Positions 1 to 8,799 are shown, counted from the first letter of the stretch. The stretch: DNA of 64,000 nucleotides from Anaerolineae bacterium (GCA_022841825.1 JALHQT010000006.1:307378-371377), one strand, 5' to 3'. The notes: generated by a model not told the origin, from the sequence alone. Made by a program: numbers and translations.

Positions 1-106
1 AGAGGACACGTTCGGTCGTCGTCGTCTTGCCCGCGTCAATATGAGCGATGATGCCGATATTGCGGACATTGTTCAGGTCGTGTGCTGTTTCAGTTTTCTT
101 CGCCAT
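1..106 (-). CDS. fusA: Elongation factor G, N-terminal fragment (cut by window edge)
   Basis: Only the first 35 codons are inside the window; the rest lies beyond the left edge. The fragment contains the G1/P-loop stretch [13 protein letters not shown], diagnostic of EF-G, the GTPase that drives ribosomal translocation. The ATG is at 106, with a GAGAG stretch just upstream. It follows rpsL and rpsG on the same strand, the classical str operon order, and lies 48 nt after the rpsG stop, so co-transcription is expected. The assignment is firm although the fragment is short. Confidence 0.93.
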   Translation of the reverse strand, partial: MAKKTETAHDLNNVRNIGIIAHIDAGKTTTTERVL

Positions 107-154
107 GCTCTCTCGTTTCGTCTTTCTGAGCCTTCGCCATCACGAAGAAATCGC

Positions 155-622
155 CTAACGGAAGTGCGCAAAGGCGCGATTGGCTTCCGCCATACGATGC
201 GTATCGTCCTTTTTCTTGATCGAGTTGCCCTGGTTGTTGAAGGCATCCATCAACTCGCCAGCCAGCTTCTCGCTCATATTGCGTCCGCCGCGTGCACGGG
301 AATAGTCGAGGATCCAGCGCATCGCCAGCGTGAGCGAGCGTTCGTGGGGAACTTCGACCGGAACCTGGTACGTCGCACCGCCGACGCGCATCGGCTTGAC
401 TTCAATGGCAGGCATCACATTACGGAGTGCCTGTTCCATCACATCAATCGGATGCTTCTTCAGGCGTTCTTCAATCAATTCGAGCGCGGTGTACATCAGG
501 TTCTGCGCAGTACTCTTCTTACCGCCGCGCATCATACGGTTGATAATCATCTGGACATGCAGATTGTTGTACTTCTGATCCACCGGCGTTTCGCGCTTCG
601 GCGGTCGGTTACGTCTGGACAT
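155..622 (-). CDS. rpsG: 30S ribosomal protein S7
   Basis: This 155-residue protein is a full-length S7, the head protein of the 30S subunit that nucleates 3'-domain 16S rRNA assembly and contacts E-site tRNA. Family signatures are visible throughout: the N-terminal MSRRNRPPKR, the segment around MMRGGKKSTAQN, the central GGATYQVPVEV and the C-terminal NRAFAHFR. Length matches the usual 155-156 residues. It lies 12 nt downstream of rpsL and upstream of fusA on the same strand. In other bacteria S7 can repress its own operon; no such operator was sought here. Confidence 0.98.
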   Translation of the reverse strand: MSRRNRPPKRETPVDQKYNNLHVQMIINRMMRGGKKSTAQNLMYTALELIEERLKKHPIDVMEQALRNVMPAIEVKPMRVGGATYQVPVEVPHERSLTLAMRWILDYSRARGGRNMSEKLAGELMDAFNNQGNSIKKKDDTHRMAEANRAFAHFR

Positions 623-634
623 CGGCTCGCCTCT

Positions 635-1084
635 TTACTTCTTCTTGCCTGCTGGTGCAGCCTGACCTGGCTTCGGACGCTTCGCGCCGTACTTGCTGCG
701 TCCCTGCTTGCGGTTCTTCACGCCATCGGTATCCAGCGTGCCGCGCACAATGTGGTAACGAACACCGGGGAGATCCTTCACACGACCGCCGCGCACCAGC
801 ACGACGCTGTGCTCCTGAAGCCCGTGCCCCTCGCCGGGGATGTAGGCGGTGACTTCGATACCATTCGATAGACGAACACGCGCGACCTTACGCAGCGCCG
901 AGTTCGGCTTCTTGGGGGTCATCGTCTTCACGACTGTGCAGACGCCGCGCTTCTGCGGGGACCCTGCCTTCGTGCGTATGCGCCGCTGCTTGAAGACATT
1001 CAAGCCATACTGAAGGGCGGGAGCTTTACTCTTCCACTTCTTCGGTTTGCGACCCTTACGCACCAACTGATTGATGGTTGGCAT
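635..1084 (-). CDS. rpsL: 30S ribosomal protein S12
   Basis: S12 lines the 30S decoding centre. The ATG at 1084 gives [13 protein letters not shown], the standard N-terminus, and has GGAG six bases upstream. An in-frame ATG 12 nt earlier is unlikely. Key segments are [11 protein letters not shown] and [13 protein letters not shown], which hold the lysines whose mutation gives streptomycin resistance in other bacteria. At 149 residues it exceeds the roughly 124 of Escherichia coli for two reasons. One is a 13-residue-class insertion after the N-terminal arm, as in Firmicutes S12. The other is a Lys/Pro/Ala-rich tail. First gene of the str operon. Confidence 0.98.
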   Translation of the reverse strand: MPTINQLVRKGRKPKKWKSKAPALQYGLNVFKQRRIRTKAGSPQKRGVCTVVKTMTPKKPNSALRKVARVRLSNGIEVTAYIPGEGHGLQEHSVVLVRGGRVKDLPGVRYHIVRGTLDTDGVKNRKQGRSKYGAKRPKPGQAAPAGKKK

Positions 1085-1117
1085 ACACGACTCCACTTAG
1101 TCTTGCTATAGGCACGC

Positions 1118-1148
1118 AAAAAGGCGTACTCACTACGAGCAACGCCTT
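1118..1148 (-). terminator. Terminator-like hairpin in the rpsL leader
   Basis: On the minus strand AAGGCGT (1148-1142) pairs with ACGCCTT (1127-1121), and the stem is followed directly by a short run of T. A smaller CTC/GAG stem can form inside the loop. It lies between the FHA-receiver gene (stop at 1353) and the rpsL start (1084). It could end that gene's transcript or act as an attenuator in the str operon leader; sequence alone cannot separate these. Confidence 0.6.
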
Positions 1149-1352
1149 CTATGCTGCTGACCATGGCGAGCCAATCCGCCGCGCGGAACGCTATCGCCAC
1201 CTTTCGCTCAGTTCGACGTCTGCATCGCCTTGTGACAAGGTTACAGTCGTCGTACAAGTTAGGTTGTCATGTTAGCATTCAGGGGGGGCAACGTCAAGGG
1301 TGGTGGCGGCGCAGCGTGCAGGCGCTGTTCGCTCGCCTGGACGCTGCAAGCG

Positions 1353-2273
1353 CTACAAAGCAGGCTGCAACCCGACCAGCCGACTGACGGATTGCACGAT
1401 GTCTTCCACGCTGACAGGCTTGGGCATGAACGAGTCTGCGCCCGCATCCAGCGCCTGTGCCTTCTGATAGGCGCTCGACGACGCGGAAATCGCAATGATC
1501 GGCACATGCGGGTGGGGGTTGTTCTTGCGTACGTAGCGGAGGAAGTCCAGCCCGTTAAAATCCGGCAGCATCAAATCGAGGATGATCACATCCGGCATCC
1601 CCTGGATGACCACACTCAGCGCATTCACGACACTCGTGACGCATGTTACATGGTAGCCCGCGCGTTCAAGAGTCACCCGGAACACTTCCGCGACACTCTG
1701 GTCATCTTCGACAATCAGCAGGTGCTTGTGATGCTGGAGGCGCGCCAGTTCCTGGGTTTGCCGGTTCAGGTTTTCCGTCGTGGGCACCTGCGAAGTCACG
1801 TCATGCGCCGGAACCACCGCGAACAGCACCTGAAGACGAAGCTGCCCAATCATGATCTGATCGCCATGTCGCAGACGATACCGTTGATGCGGCTGGAGGG
1901 GGACATTGTTCAGGCGTGTGCCATTGGTGCTGTTCAAATCCTTGAGGTACAACCGCCCCTCAAACACCTCGATCACGGCGTGTTTGCGCGACACCCCCAT
2001 CGCAAATGCGTTGTAGGGCAACAGGTCGATTTCGGGAAAAATCCGCTGATCATTGTCGCTGCGACCGATGACCATGTCAGCCTGGACGCGCGCCTGGAGA
2101 GTCGAGGCGGTACCGACGACGCGCAGCTCAATCACCCAGGGCAGCGACGTATCGAGAGGACCCGTGACGGCAGGGTGGAGAGGCGCAGTATTGTTGGCAG
2201 GCGACGGCTCAATGCCCGCCAGGGGACGAGTCAACAACTGCTGTTTGGTCTTAGGTTGCTGGCTCATGGTCAT
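1353..2273 (-). CDS. FHA domain-receiver domain fusion protein
   Basis: A 306-residue two-domain signalling protein with no output domain. A forkhead-associated domain spans about 48-150, with the phosphothreonine-binding signatures IGRS (69-72), SRKHA (95-99) and NSTNGT (114-119). A CheY-like receiver follows at about 184-303, with acidic pocket E189/D190/D191, phosphoacceptor D233, S263 and K285. FHA domains bind phosphothreonine made by Ser/Thr kinases, so this protein may join kinase signalling to a two-component phosphorelay (inference). It stands alone upstream of the str operon. The start could be either of two ATGs six bases apart. No partner kinase is adjacent. Confidence 0.85.
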   Translation of the reverse strand: MTMSQQPKTKQQLLTRPLAGIEPSPANNTAPLHPAVTGPLDTSLPWVIELRVVGTASTLQARVQADMVIGRSDNDQRIFPEIDLLPYNAFAMGVSRKHAVIEVFEGRLYLKDLNSTNGTRLNNVPLQPHQRYRLRHGDQIMIGQLRLQVLFAVVPAHDVTSQVPTTENLNRQTQELARLQHHKHLLIVEDDQSVAEVFRVTLERAGYHVTCVTSVVNALSVVIQGMPDVIILDLMLPDFNGLDFLRYVRKNNPHPHVPIIAISASSSAYQKAQALDAGADSFMPKPVSVEDIVQSVSRLVGLQPAL

Positions 2274-2432
2274 TGTCTGTCCGCTCTCTCAACATACGCC
2301 CAGGTTGGCGTACCCGCCCGGCTGCCGATATTCTCTCAGTATACGCCCCAATCCATATAGTGCTTAAGTAACAAGCCTTAAGGATTAATCTTCGTGCCGT
2401 TTTTTTACCTTTCTAACTTTAAGGGGCAATGA

Positions 2433-2462
2433 GAAACAAAATGCCCCGCTTGAGCGGGGCAT
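2433..2462 (-). terminator. Intrinsic terminator
   Basis: ATGCCCCGCT and AGCGGGGCAT form a perfect 10-bp stem (2441-2450 with 2453-2462). On the minus strand it is followed by TTTGTTTCTC, a typical T-rich tail. It lies about 270 bases downstream of the L,D-transpeptidase stop and is the best candidate for the end of the cupin-transpeptidase transcript. Confidence 0.7.
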
Positions 2463-2471
2463 GTGATTGCT

Positions 2472-2524
2472 GTGTGAGGCATTAAAAGCAATTTGTGAAA
2501 AGCAATTTAGTGTGCGCCTCACAC
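2472..2524. repeat. Inverted repeat enclosing a direct repeat
   Basis: GTGTGAGGC (2472-2480) and GCCTCACAC (2516-2524) are perfect 9-bp inverted arms. The 35-base loop between them contains AAAAGCAATTT twice in direct orientation. The function is unknown; it sits ten bases beyond the terminator hairpin. Confidence 0.55.
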
Positions 2525-2731
2525 GATTTAACTTTCTACTCATCAATATACGGTGTTTTAAGAGAATGTCAAATGCCCCACGCCCCGCTTAAACGTTTAC
2601 AAGAATCCTTTCGTACAGCTTGCACAATACAAAAACGTAGCACAACGTTGTCATCTTTTTGCACGCTGTCAAGACACCCTGTGCGGGAGGCGGCGGAACA
2701 GGGCGAACCCTACGCCGCTGTCCCGACTTCA

Positions 2732-4549
2732 TCACCCAACGCCGCCCGTCTGCTCCCACGCCAACTGTCCCAAGGCGCTGACCGGCGCAAACTCATTCGA
2801 GACAATTTCGACAACCGTGCCGATTTCCGCCCAGCGATAGAGCTGCTCCGCCTGGCTGTCCTCGGACATGATGCAGCCAAACGTGAAGGGCGCGCCCACA
2901 TTGCCGCCGCCCAGATATGTCCCATCCGGCAGCAGCACAGCGCCATGAAAGCCATTCATCAGTCCCGGCACCACTTCGTACACGCCCATGAACCAGTACA
3001 TCTCCCACTGCCCGCAGCCACGCTCGCCACACAGCGTAAAGCTGCTGCCGCTCGCCTGTTCCTGCTGTGACAGAATCTGGTAGATGCCGGGAGAGGTTGG
3101 CGCGGTCGAAATGCCGGACGAAATCGCCCACTGAAACACCGGCTGACCATTCTCGTAGGCGATCATCTGCTGCGTGTTCAGGTTGACGACAATGCGCTTG
3201 GTCGGAACCGGGTCTTCCGGGATCGTCAGGTCTCGGGTCGGCAGATTGATGATGTCACCTGGACTCAGGATGGTGTTTTCCCAATCGAAGTTTGGGTTTG
3301 CCTGCTGGATCAGATAGAACGGGATACCCGTCTTGCGCCCGATGCGGAAGCCTGTATCCCCGGCGACCACCTCATAGGTCTGCGCGCGATAGCGGATGCG
3401 CAGGTTGATCTGCGCTCTCCCACTGTTGATAGCGGCGCGCACCCGTTCAACCGCGTCCGTTGGCTCGATGTAACGCACGCCATCCTCACCCGAATTGAGA
3501 GTCGCCGCCTGGGCATCGAGGAACGGGCGGAATGCCTCTTCGCGCAGCGCCAGACCGTCGCTGCTCGCCTCGATCCAGGACGTGAACGTGTCGCGGTCGG
3601 TAGACCAGGTGATCAACTCATTGGTGAACGGATCATAGCCGTTCATCTGGAAAGGCTGTGCGGTCAGCGCGCGTGCCGCCTCGAGTGCCACATCCGCCTC
3701 CTGCGCATCCGGACGCACGGGCTGCATCACCAGAGGCAGCCGCTGGCGTTCAACGACCTGGGCAGGAACATCCATCAACGCCCCCAGCGTCGCGGCAACA
3801 TCGAGCATCCTGCCCTCGCGGGCGGGCACGGTCGTCAGCTCCTCCCCGACCCAGCGATAGCCCGGATTAGCCGCCGCGATATTCGCCTGCTGCGCAAGGT
3901 CGAGCAGATAGGTCTGCGCTTGCAGCTCATCGTTGACGCCGACGCGCGGCGTGACCGAAAAACCGAACGGGATACCCGCCATGCCGACGCCGCGTGCTGC
4001 TTCCGCGGTCGCCCGCGCGTCGAACGACAACCCAAGTTCCGCGGGCGTTGCCTGCCATGTGCGACCGCTCTCCTCAAGAGTCAACCGCAAGGTACGCTGC
4101 CACAGATTGTCCAGCTTCGCCGTCGCCTCTTCGACGGTCAGCCCGCCGAGGTCAACGCCCACCGCGTAGACATTCGGGAAGATCCGCCCGCCCAGTACGT
4201 GCGACAACACAAAGAGCACGAATGCCAGCGCAGCTACCCCTCCGACGACATAAAGCGCTGTCGGCGTATGGGTGAAGCGCCACCAGAACTCCTGGGCAAA
4301 CAGCGAAAGGCGGCTGCCCGTCGTGCCCAGGCGGGGCGAAAACGCGGGGAGCTGCGGCAGGCTGGGGAGTTGCACCCGCGGCACGCGGACTGCACGCCGG
4401 GCTTCAGAGCGATCCGACCGTTCCGCAGCGTCGCTGCGTCGTACCGCCATCGGTTGGCGGCGCTGCTGCCGTGCGGCAATACGATCGCGAGCGCGAGTAC
4501 GTTTGGAATCTCGATTTGAAACGTCCATGTCAGCACAACTCTCACTCAC
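2732..4549 (-). CDS. Membrane-anchored L,D-transpeptidase with LysM domain
   Basis: A 605-residue cell-wall enzyme. An Arg-rich cytoplasmic N-terminus (1-95) is followed by one membrane helix (about 98-119). Next come VanW/PG-binding-type modules (about 125-385), a LysM-like segment (about 391-437, YEVVAGDT) and a C-terminal YkuD catalytic domain (about 451-584). YkuD enzymes form 3-3 peptidoglycan crosslinks or attach proteins, using a cysteine. Here HG (535-536) and the catalytic-type Cys559 in TFGCIM are present, but the usual SHGC(I/V)R box reads TFGCIM, so its His and Arg are replaced. An alternative ATG lies at 4528. It is 51 bases after the cupin gene, probably one transcript. Confidence 0.88.
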   Translation of the reverse strand: MSESCADMDVSNRDSKRTRARDRIAARQQRRQPMAVRRSDAAERSDRSEARRAVRVPRVQLPSLPQLPAFSPRLGTTGSRLSLFAQEFWWRFTHTPTALYVVGGVAALAFVLFVLSHVLGGRIFPNVYAVGVDLGGLTVEEATAKLDNLWQRTLRLTLEESGRTWQATPAELGLSFDARATAEAARGVGMAGIPFGFSVTPRVGVNDELQAQTYLLDLAQQANIAAANPGYRWVGEELTTVPAREGRMLDVAATLGALMDVPAQVVERQRLPLVMQPVRPDAQEADVALEAARALTAQPFQMNGYDPFTNELITWSTDRDTFTSWIEASSDGLALREEAFRPFLDAQAATLNSGEDGVRYIEPTDAVERVRAAINSGRAQINLRIRYRAQTYEVVAGDTGFRIGRKTGIPFYLIQQANPNFDWENTILSPGDIINLPTRDLTIPEDPVPTKRIVVNLNTQQMIAYENGQPVFQWAISSGISTAPTSPGIYQILSQQEQASGSSFTLCGERGCGQWEMYWFMGVYEVVPGLMNGFHGAVLLPDGTYLGGGNVGAPFTFGCIMSEDSQAEQLYRWAEIGTVVEIVSNEFAPVSALGQLAWEQTGGVG

Positions 4550-4600
4550 CCACCAGCACCCTGTCGTTCTTCTTACGAGACAGGTGTGGGATATTAAACC

Positions 4601-4939
4601 TTACTTGGGACGATACTCATCGCGTGGCGGCGCAAAGATCTCGACGACCAGGCTGTCCACCAGCGCTCGCGCACTGTGGACGACTCCGCCGGGGATCTGA
4701 TAGGTGTCCCCCGGCATACAGATGCGCATCTGACCACCCGCCACAAATTCGATTTTACCAAAAACCACATAGCCGACCTGATCATGAGGATGCTGATGTT
4801 CCGGTATCGCGCTTTCGCGTTCCAGGAAGAACTCGCACAGCATCATCTTGTCAGTCGTCGCCATGGTACGACGATAGATTCCCGTTAGCTGTTCGATCTG
4901 CGGCGCATCGGCAGGAGAAACGAAATACTGCACACTCAT
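4601..4939 (-). CDS. Small single-domain cupin protein
   Basis: A 112-residue cupin-2 family protein forming one beta-barrel. The metal-binding motif is visible: PEHQHPHDQ supplies His48, His50 or His52 and Gln54, and His88 lies in the second motif (PGGVVHSA). Small cupins act as sugar-binding domains, isomerases or dioxygenases, so the substrate cannot be told from sequence. It precedes the L,D-transpeptidase gene on the same strand and has its own good promoter (4996-5024). It is divergent from the GH13 gene. Confidence 0.82.
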   Translation of the reverse strand: MSVQYFVSPADAPQIEQLTGIYRRTMATTDKMMLCEFFLERESAIPEHQHPHDQVGYVVFGKIEFVAGGQMRICMPGDTYQIPGGVVHSARALVDSLVVEIFAPPRDEYRPK

Positions 4940-4995
4940 GACTCAGCCTTTAGGTGTAAGGAGTCGATGTTAGCGATATGAAACGTAATGCATGT

Positions 4996-5024
4996 ATTAT
5001 GGCGACATGGATGATCTTTGTCTA
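4996..5024 (-). promoter_or_regulatory. Sigma70-type promoter for the cupin-transpeptidase genes
   Basis: On the minus strand TAGACA (-35, 5024-5019) and CATAAT (-10, 5001-4996) are separated by exactly 17 bases, each matching the consensus at five of six positions. The -10 is about 57 bases from the cupin ATG. Confidence 0.6.
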
Positions 5025-5136
5025 GCAATGTGCTAAAAAGTGCTGGAAATTTTCATCTCCGGACTTTAATGTCTCTGTGGAATGACGGAAGTAACATTGC
5101 CCCGGCATTGCGGACTACTGCCTGAGGATTTTTCTG

Positions 5137-6678
5137 ATGAGTTCATGGCGAAATAAGCCCTTTATCTATCAAATCAACACCTGGGTCTGGCTGGACACCC
5201 TCAGCCGCAGATACGGAAAGCCGCTGACGCTGGACAGCATCCCGGACGAGCCGCTCAACGATCTGAGCAAGCTTGGCGTGCACATGGTCTGGCTGATGGG
5301 CATCTGGGAACGCGGCGAGCGCACCCGCGCGAATGCTCTCAAGTACAAACATGAATATCGGGCAGTCCTGCCCGATCTGACCGACCAGGATGTCATCGGT
5401 TCTGCCTATGCCGTCGCCGACTATCGTGTCGCGGATGCGCTGGGCGGGCGGACAGCGCTGTCGAATCTGCGGCAGCGTCTGCGCCAGCGCGGCATTCGGC
5501 TTATGCTGGATTTCGTCCCGAACCATGTCGGAATGGATCACGAATGGTCGAAACACCCTGAATATGTCATCACAGGCACGCAGGAACAGCGCCAGGCGCG
5601 CCCGGATGTCTTCTTTAAGTCCAAGCGCTATGACGGCAAGGACTGGATCATCGCGCGTGGGCGCGATCCGTACTTCCCCGGTTGGTCGGATACGGTACAG
5701 CTCAACGCCTACAGCCCGGCAGTCCGCAAGGCAACTGTCGAAACGCTGCTCGACATCGCCGCGCAGTGCGACGGTGTGCGGTGCGACATGGCGATGCTGA
5801 TGATGAACGACATCTTTGCCAATACCTGGGCGGGTTGCACGATTGGCACCCGACCTGAAAACGATTACTGGCTGGAGATCATCCCACAGGTGCGCGCACA
5901 ACACCCGGACTTCCTGTTCATCGCCGAAGTCTATTGGGACAAAGAGTACGATGTCATTCGGCAGGGCTTCGATTATGCCTACGACAAGACGCTCTACGAC
6001 CGCATCGTCGCGGGGGATGTGCAAAAGCTGCGCGCGCATCTGCTGGCAGACATCCAGTACCAGAATCACATGATCCGCTTCATCGAAAACCACGACGAGC
6101 CGCGTGCTTTCGCACGCCTGGGGGCACGCAAAAGCATCCCCGCCGCCACGCTGATCTGTACGCTGCCCGGCGCAGTCCTCCTCCACGATGGGCAGCTCGT
6201 CGGGCGCACCGCCAAACTCCCCGTCCAGATCAAACGCCAGCCGGATGAAATCCTGCACCCCGAACTGACCGAGTACTACCGCCGCCTGATTTACGAATCG
6301 CTCGACTCAACCTATCAGGATGGTCAGTTTTACGTCTTCGACATCGCGCCTACCAGCCCAGAAGACCACACCAACCGCAACTTGCTCGCCTACGGCTGGC
6401 ACGATCCGACGACCAAGCGCTACCGCCTGATCGTCGTCAATCTGACGGGCACACACGCCTACGGGCGTATCCACCTGGGTCACTGGAACGAGCTGTCCAC
6501 GCAGCAGCGCTGGAAGCTGTTCGATGTCACCGACGGCAGCGAATATGTGCGTCATGGCGGCGAGCTGACGGCGGATGGGTTGTTCATCTACCTCGAACCA
6601 TACGAGTCGCACATCTTTCGCGTCGAGCCGGACATCACCTATACACCGTTTGTCATTCAGGAGAGCACGCCCGCGTGA
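5137..6678 (+). CDS. GH13-family alpha-amylase/glucosidase-like enzyme
   Basis: A 513-residue glycoside hydrolase family 13 protein with no signal peptide, so probably cytoplasmic. All four family regions are present. Region I is DFVPNHVG (D125, N129, H130). Region II is GVRCDMAML (nucleophile Asp217). Region III is AEVYWD (acid/base Glu264). Region IV is IENHDEPR (Asp320). The C-terminal 110 residues fit the beta-sandwich domain. Members act on alpha-glucans, maltosides, sucrose or trehalose; specificity is unresolved. A GAGGA Shine-Dalgarno precedes the ATG. The stop overlaps the next start (TGATG), indicating coupling to the small membrane protein downstream. Confidence 0.9.
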   Translation: MSSWRNKPFIYQINTWVWLDTLSRRYGKPLTLDSIPDEPLNDLSKLGVHMVWLMGIWERGERTRANALKYKHEYRAVLPDLTDQDVIGSAYAVADYRVADALGGRTALSNLRQRLRQRGIRLMLDFVPNHVGMDHEWSKHPEYVITGTQEQRQARPDVFFKSKRYDGKDWIIARGRDPYFPGWSDTVQLNAYSPAVRKATVETLLDIAAQCDGVRCDMAMLMMNDIFANTWAGCTIGTRPENDYWLEIIPQVRAQHPDFLFIAEVYWDKEYDVIRQGFDYAYDKTLYDRIVAGDVQKLRAHLLADIQYQNHMIRFIENHDEPRAFARLGARKSIPAATLICTLPGAVLLHDGQLVGRTAKLPVQIKRQPDEILHPELTEYYRRLIYESLDSTYQDGQFYVFDIAPTSPEDHTNRNLLAYGWHDPTTKRYRLIVVNLTGTHAYGRIHLGHWNELSTQQRWKLFDVTDGSEYVRHGGELTADGLFIYLEPYESHIFRVEPDITYTPFVIQESTPA

Positions 6679-7109
6679 TGCTGCGCCTGCCCCACCTGCC
6701 GCGCGGGGCACGCTGGCTGGTCATCGTGTGGGCAGGGGCGGTTTTCCTTTGGATTAGTCTCGAAGACCACCAGACACTCCCTGTCGCGCTGCTTGGCACA
6801 GGCTGCGTGGTGCTCTTCGCCGTCGTGCGGCTGCTCCAGCGCTTTGGCGGCGCAGCCGTCCCAGCGCGGTTGGCATGGCTTGCCGCGCCGCTGATCGGTG
6901 GACTGGTCGGCGCAGCGAGCGCGGTCGCTGCGTCACTCCTGATGTTCATGAAAACGGCGATCCACGCCCACGTATTTCCCGATTATCCATATGCGCAAAT
7001 CATCGCCATGCTGCAACTCGCACCGACCTGGTTGGCAGCGGGCGCGCTGATTGGCTTGGGACTCCTGTTCGTGTATCAGGCAGTACATCACACGCAGCGC
7101 GATGAATGA
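6678..7109 (+). CDS. Small four-helix membrane protein of unknown function
   Basis: About 143 residues with four predicted membrane spans: RWLVIVWAGAVFLWI, LPVALLGTGCVVLFAV, LIGGLVGAASAVAASLLMF and WLAAGALIGLGLLFVYQAV. No family is recognised. The ATG at 6678 overlaps the stop of the GH13 gene by one base, and a GTG three bases earlier is also possible. Co-translation with the GH13 enzyme suggests a linked role, but nothing in the sequence says which. Confidence 0.7.
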   Translation: MLRLPHLPRGARWLVIVWAGAVFLWISLEDHQTLPVALLGTGCVVLFAVVRLLQRFGGAAVPARLAWLAAPLIGGLVGAASAVAASLLMFMKTAIHAHVFPDYPYAQIIAMLQLAPTWLAAGALIGLGLLFVYQAVHHTQRDE

Positions 7110-7200
7110 CCGAAGGGATCATCCGGGAAGTTAATCCATACGCACGCCATTCGGCAGTATCGTTAGGAGGGACTATCGATTTAGCCGCCTGGAGATGCGC

Positions 7201-8799
7201 ATGCCTTCTGCGTCGTCGAGCCTGTCAGCACAATCGCGCTCGCCTCTTCTATTGATCCGCCTCGCCATGATCGCCATCGTCGTCATCACGTTGGCGGCAC
7301 GACTGCTGCCGGGCGCGCGCACGATTGACGACGCCTTCATCACCTTCCGCTACAGCCGCAACATCGTCGAAGGCATGGGCTTCGTCTATAACCCCGGCAT
7401 CCAGACCCTCGGCACGACCACGCCGCTCTACACGCTGCTGATGGCGACCCTCAGCGCCATCACGGGCAGCCAGGACTTCCCACAATTCGCACTCGTCGTC
7501 AACGCGGTTTTCGATGCGCTCACAGTCGTGCTGCTGTACGCGCTGATGCGCCGCTTCAGTGGGAGCGATTGGCTGGGGCTGCTGCCCGCGTTACTGTGGG
7601 CGCTGGCGCCATTCAGCGTCACCTTCGCTATTGGCGGCATGGAGACGAGCATGAACATCCTATGGATGGTCGCGGCGACCTGGGTCTGGGCAGCAGAACC
7701 GCTCGGCAAGACACGCTCTGCCATCGCGCTCGGCGTGCTGGTCGCGCTCAGCATCCTGACGCGCATCGACTCGGTGCTGTGGGCAGCGCCGCTGCTGTTT
7801 GTCCAGCTTGTCGAATCATGGCGCGCCGAAAAAGGCACCCTGATGACGCGCCTGCCCTGGCGCACCTGGGTCGCCTGCGGGCTGGTTCTGCTGCCCTGGG
7901 CTGCCTTCAGCGCCGTCTACTTCGGCTCGCCGATCCCCAACTCGCTCTCCGCCAAGACAGTCGCGTATCGCATCAACGATGGCGAGGCGCTCATTCGGCT
8001 GATCCAGCATTACGCACTGCCCTTTCTGGAATCCGACGCCCTCACCCCCGCGCTGTTGATCGTAAGCATGGTCTATTGGGTCGGCACACTGGTCGCCGCG
8101 ATCCATGCCCTGAAGCACGACCGCAGAATGCTGGCATTTCTCGTCTATCCCTGGCTCTACTTCGCGGCATTCGCCATCGCCAATCCGCTGATCTTCCGCT
8201 GGTATCTCGCGCCGCCGCTGCCCGCGCTGATCTTCGGCATCATCGGCGGCATCTGGCTCATCGCCCGTCCGCTGCGCGAAAGACCACGCTTCGCGCCCGC
8301 AGTCCCGCTCTTGTTCAGCGCACTGGCGATCTTCTGGACGACCACGACCCTCAACGCCTGGACGCTCACGCCCGACCATGGTCCCGCGCGCCCAGCACCG
8401 GAGATGGCATGGCATCAGATCGAGCTGCTGTATGAGCGCATCGGGCGGTCTCTGCGCGACGAGTACGGAGTCACCGCAGAAACGCGCGTCGCGGCGGGCG
8501 ACATCGGTGCCATCGGTTACTTCAGCCGTGCCACCATCGTCGATACCGTGGGCTTGGTGACGCCGGAACTCTCACGCTATTATCCGGTTGATCCGGTCTT
8601 GTTCGCGGAGGGGCAGAACTACGCCATTCCCCCCGCGCTGGTCTACGACACCGACCCGGCATATCTGGTGACGATGGAGGCGTTCATCCGTCAGGGTTTG
8701 GCGACCGAAGCCCGCTTCAACGATGCCTACCAGGAACTCATGCGCATCCCGACCGACTTCTATGGAACAGGCATGATGCTGTTCGGCAGACGTCCGTGA
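7201..8799 (+). CDS. GT-C superfamily integral-membrane glycosyltransferase
   Basis: A roughly 532-residue polytopic protein of the GT39/ArnT/Rgt-like class, which transfers sugars from polyprenyl-phosphate donors on the outer face of the membrane. After the first helix (LLLIRLAMIAIVVITLAARLL) the conserved loop reads RTIDDAFITFRYSRN. Its Asp pair is the catalytic-type acidic motif. Around ten further hydrophobic segments and a C-terminal soluble domain follow. I prefer the ATG at 7201 because GGAG lies six bases upstream; the ATG at 7195 directly abuts that GGAG. The acceptor is unknown. Confidence 0.83.
   Translation: MPSASSSLSAQSRSPLLLIRLAMIAIVVITLAARLLPGARTIDDAFITFRYSRNIVEGMGFVYNPGIQTLGTTTPLYTLLMATLSAITGSQDFPQFALVVNAVFDALTVVLLYALMRRFSGSDWLGLLPALLWALAPFSVTFAIGGMETSMNILWMVAATWVWAAEPLGKTRSAIALGVLVALSILTRIDSVLWAAPLLFVQLVESWRAEKGTLMTRLPWRTWVACGLVLLPWAAFSAVYFGSPIPNSLSAKTVAYRINDGEALIRLIQHYALPFLESDALTPALLIVSMVYWVGTLVAAIHALKHDRRMLAFLVYPWLYFAAFAIANPLIFRWYLAPPLPALIFGIIGGIWLIARPLRERPRFAPAVPLLFSALAIFWTTTTLNAWTLTPDHGPARPAPEMAWHQIELLYERIGRSLRDEYGVTAETRVAAGDIGAIGYFSRATIVDTVGLVTPELSRYYPVDPVLFAEGQNYAIPPALVYDTDPAYLVTMEAFIRQGLATEARFNDAYQELMRIPTDFYGTGMMLFGRRP

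Larger units (their letters stand above)
2274..2731. other. Non-coding gap with two stem-loop structures
   Basis: This 458-base, relatively AT-rich gap between the FHA-receiver gene and the L,D-transpeptidase gene holds no convincing reading frame. It contains a strong GC hairpin (2441-2462) and a longer imperfect structure (2472-2524), listed separately. The part nearest 2273 should contain the FHA-receiver promoter, but I could not choose a convincing -35/-10 pair. The rest (about 2525-2731) shows no recognisable element. Confidence 0.5.

Noticed and set aside
1228..1240. CCTTGTGACAAGG palindrome as a str operon operator
   Set aside because: Too short and isolated to support a regulatory claim; no second copy seen.
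1269..2360. Plus-strand open frame of 363 codons opposite the FHA-receiver gene
   Set aside because: No family motifs, His/Arg-rich composition; the minus-strand protein has intact FHA and receiver signatures.
5143..6258. Minus-strand open frame of 371 codons opposite the GH13 gene
   Set aside because: Shadow of a gene with all four GH13 motifs.
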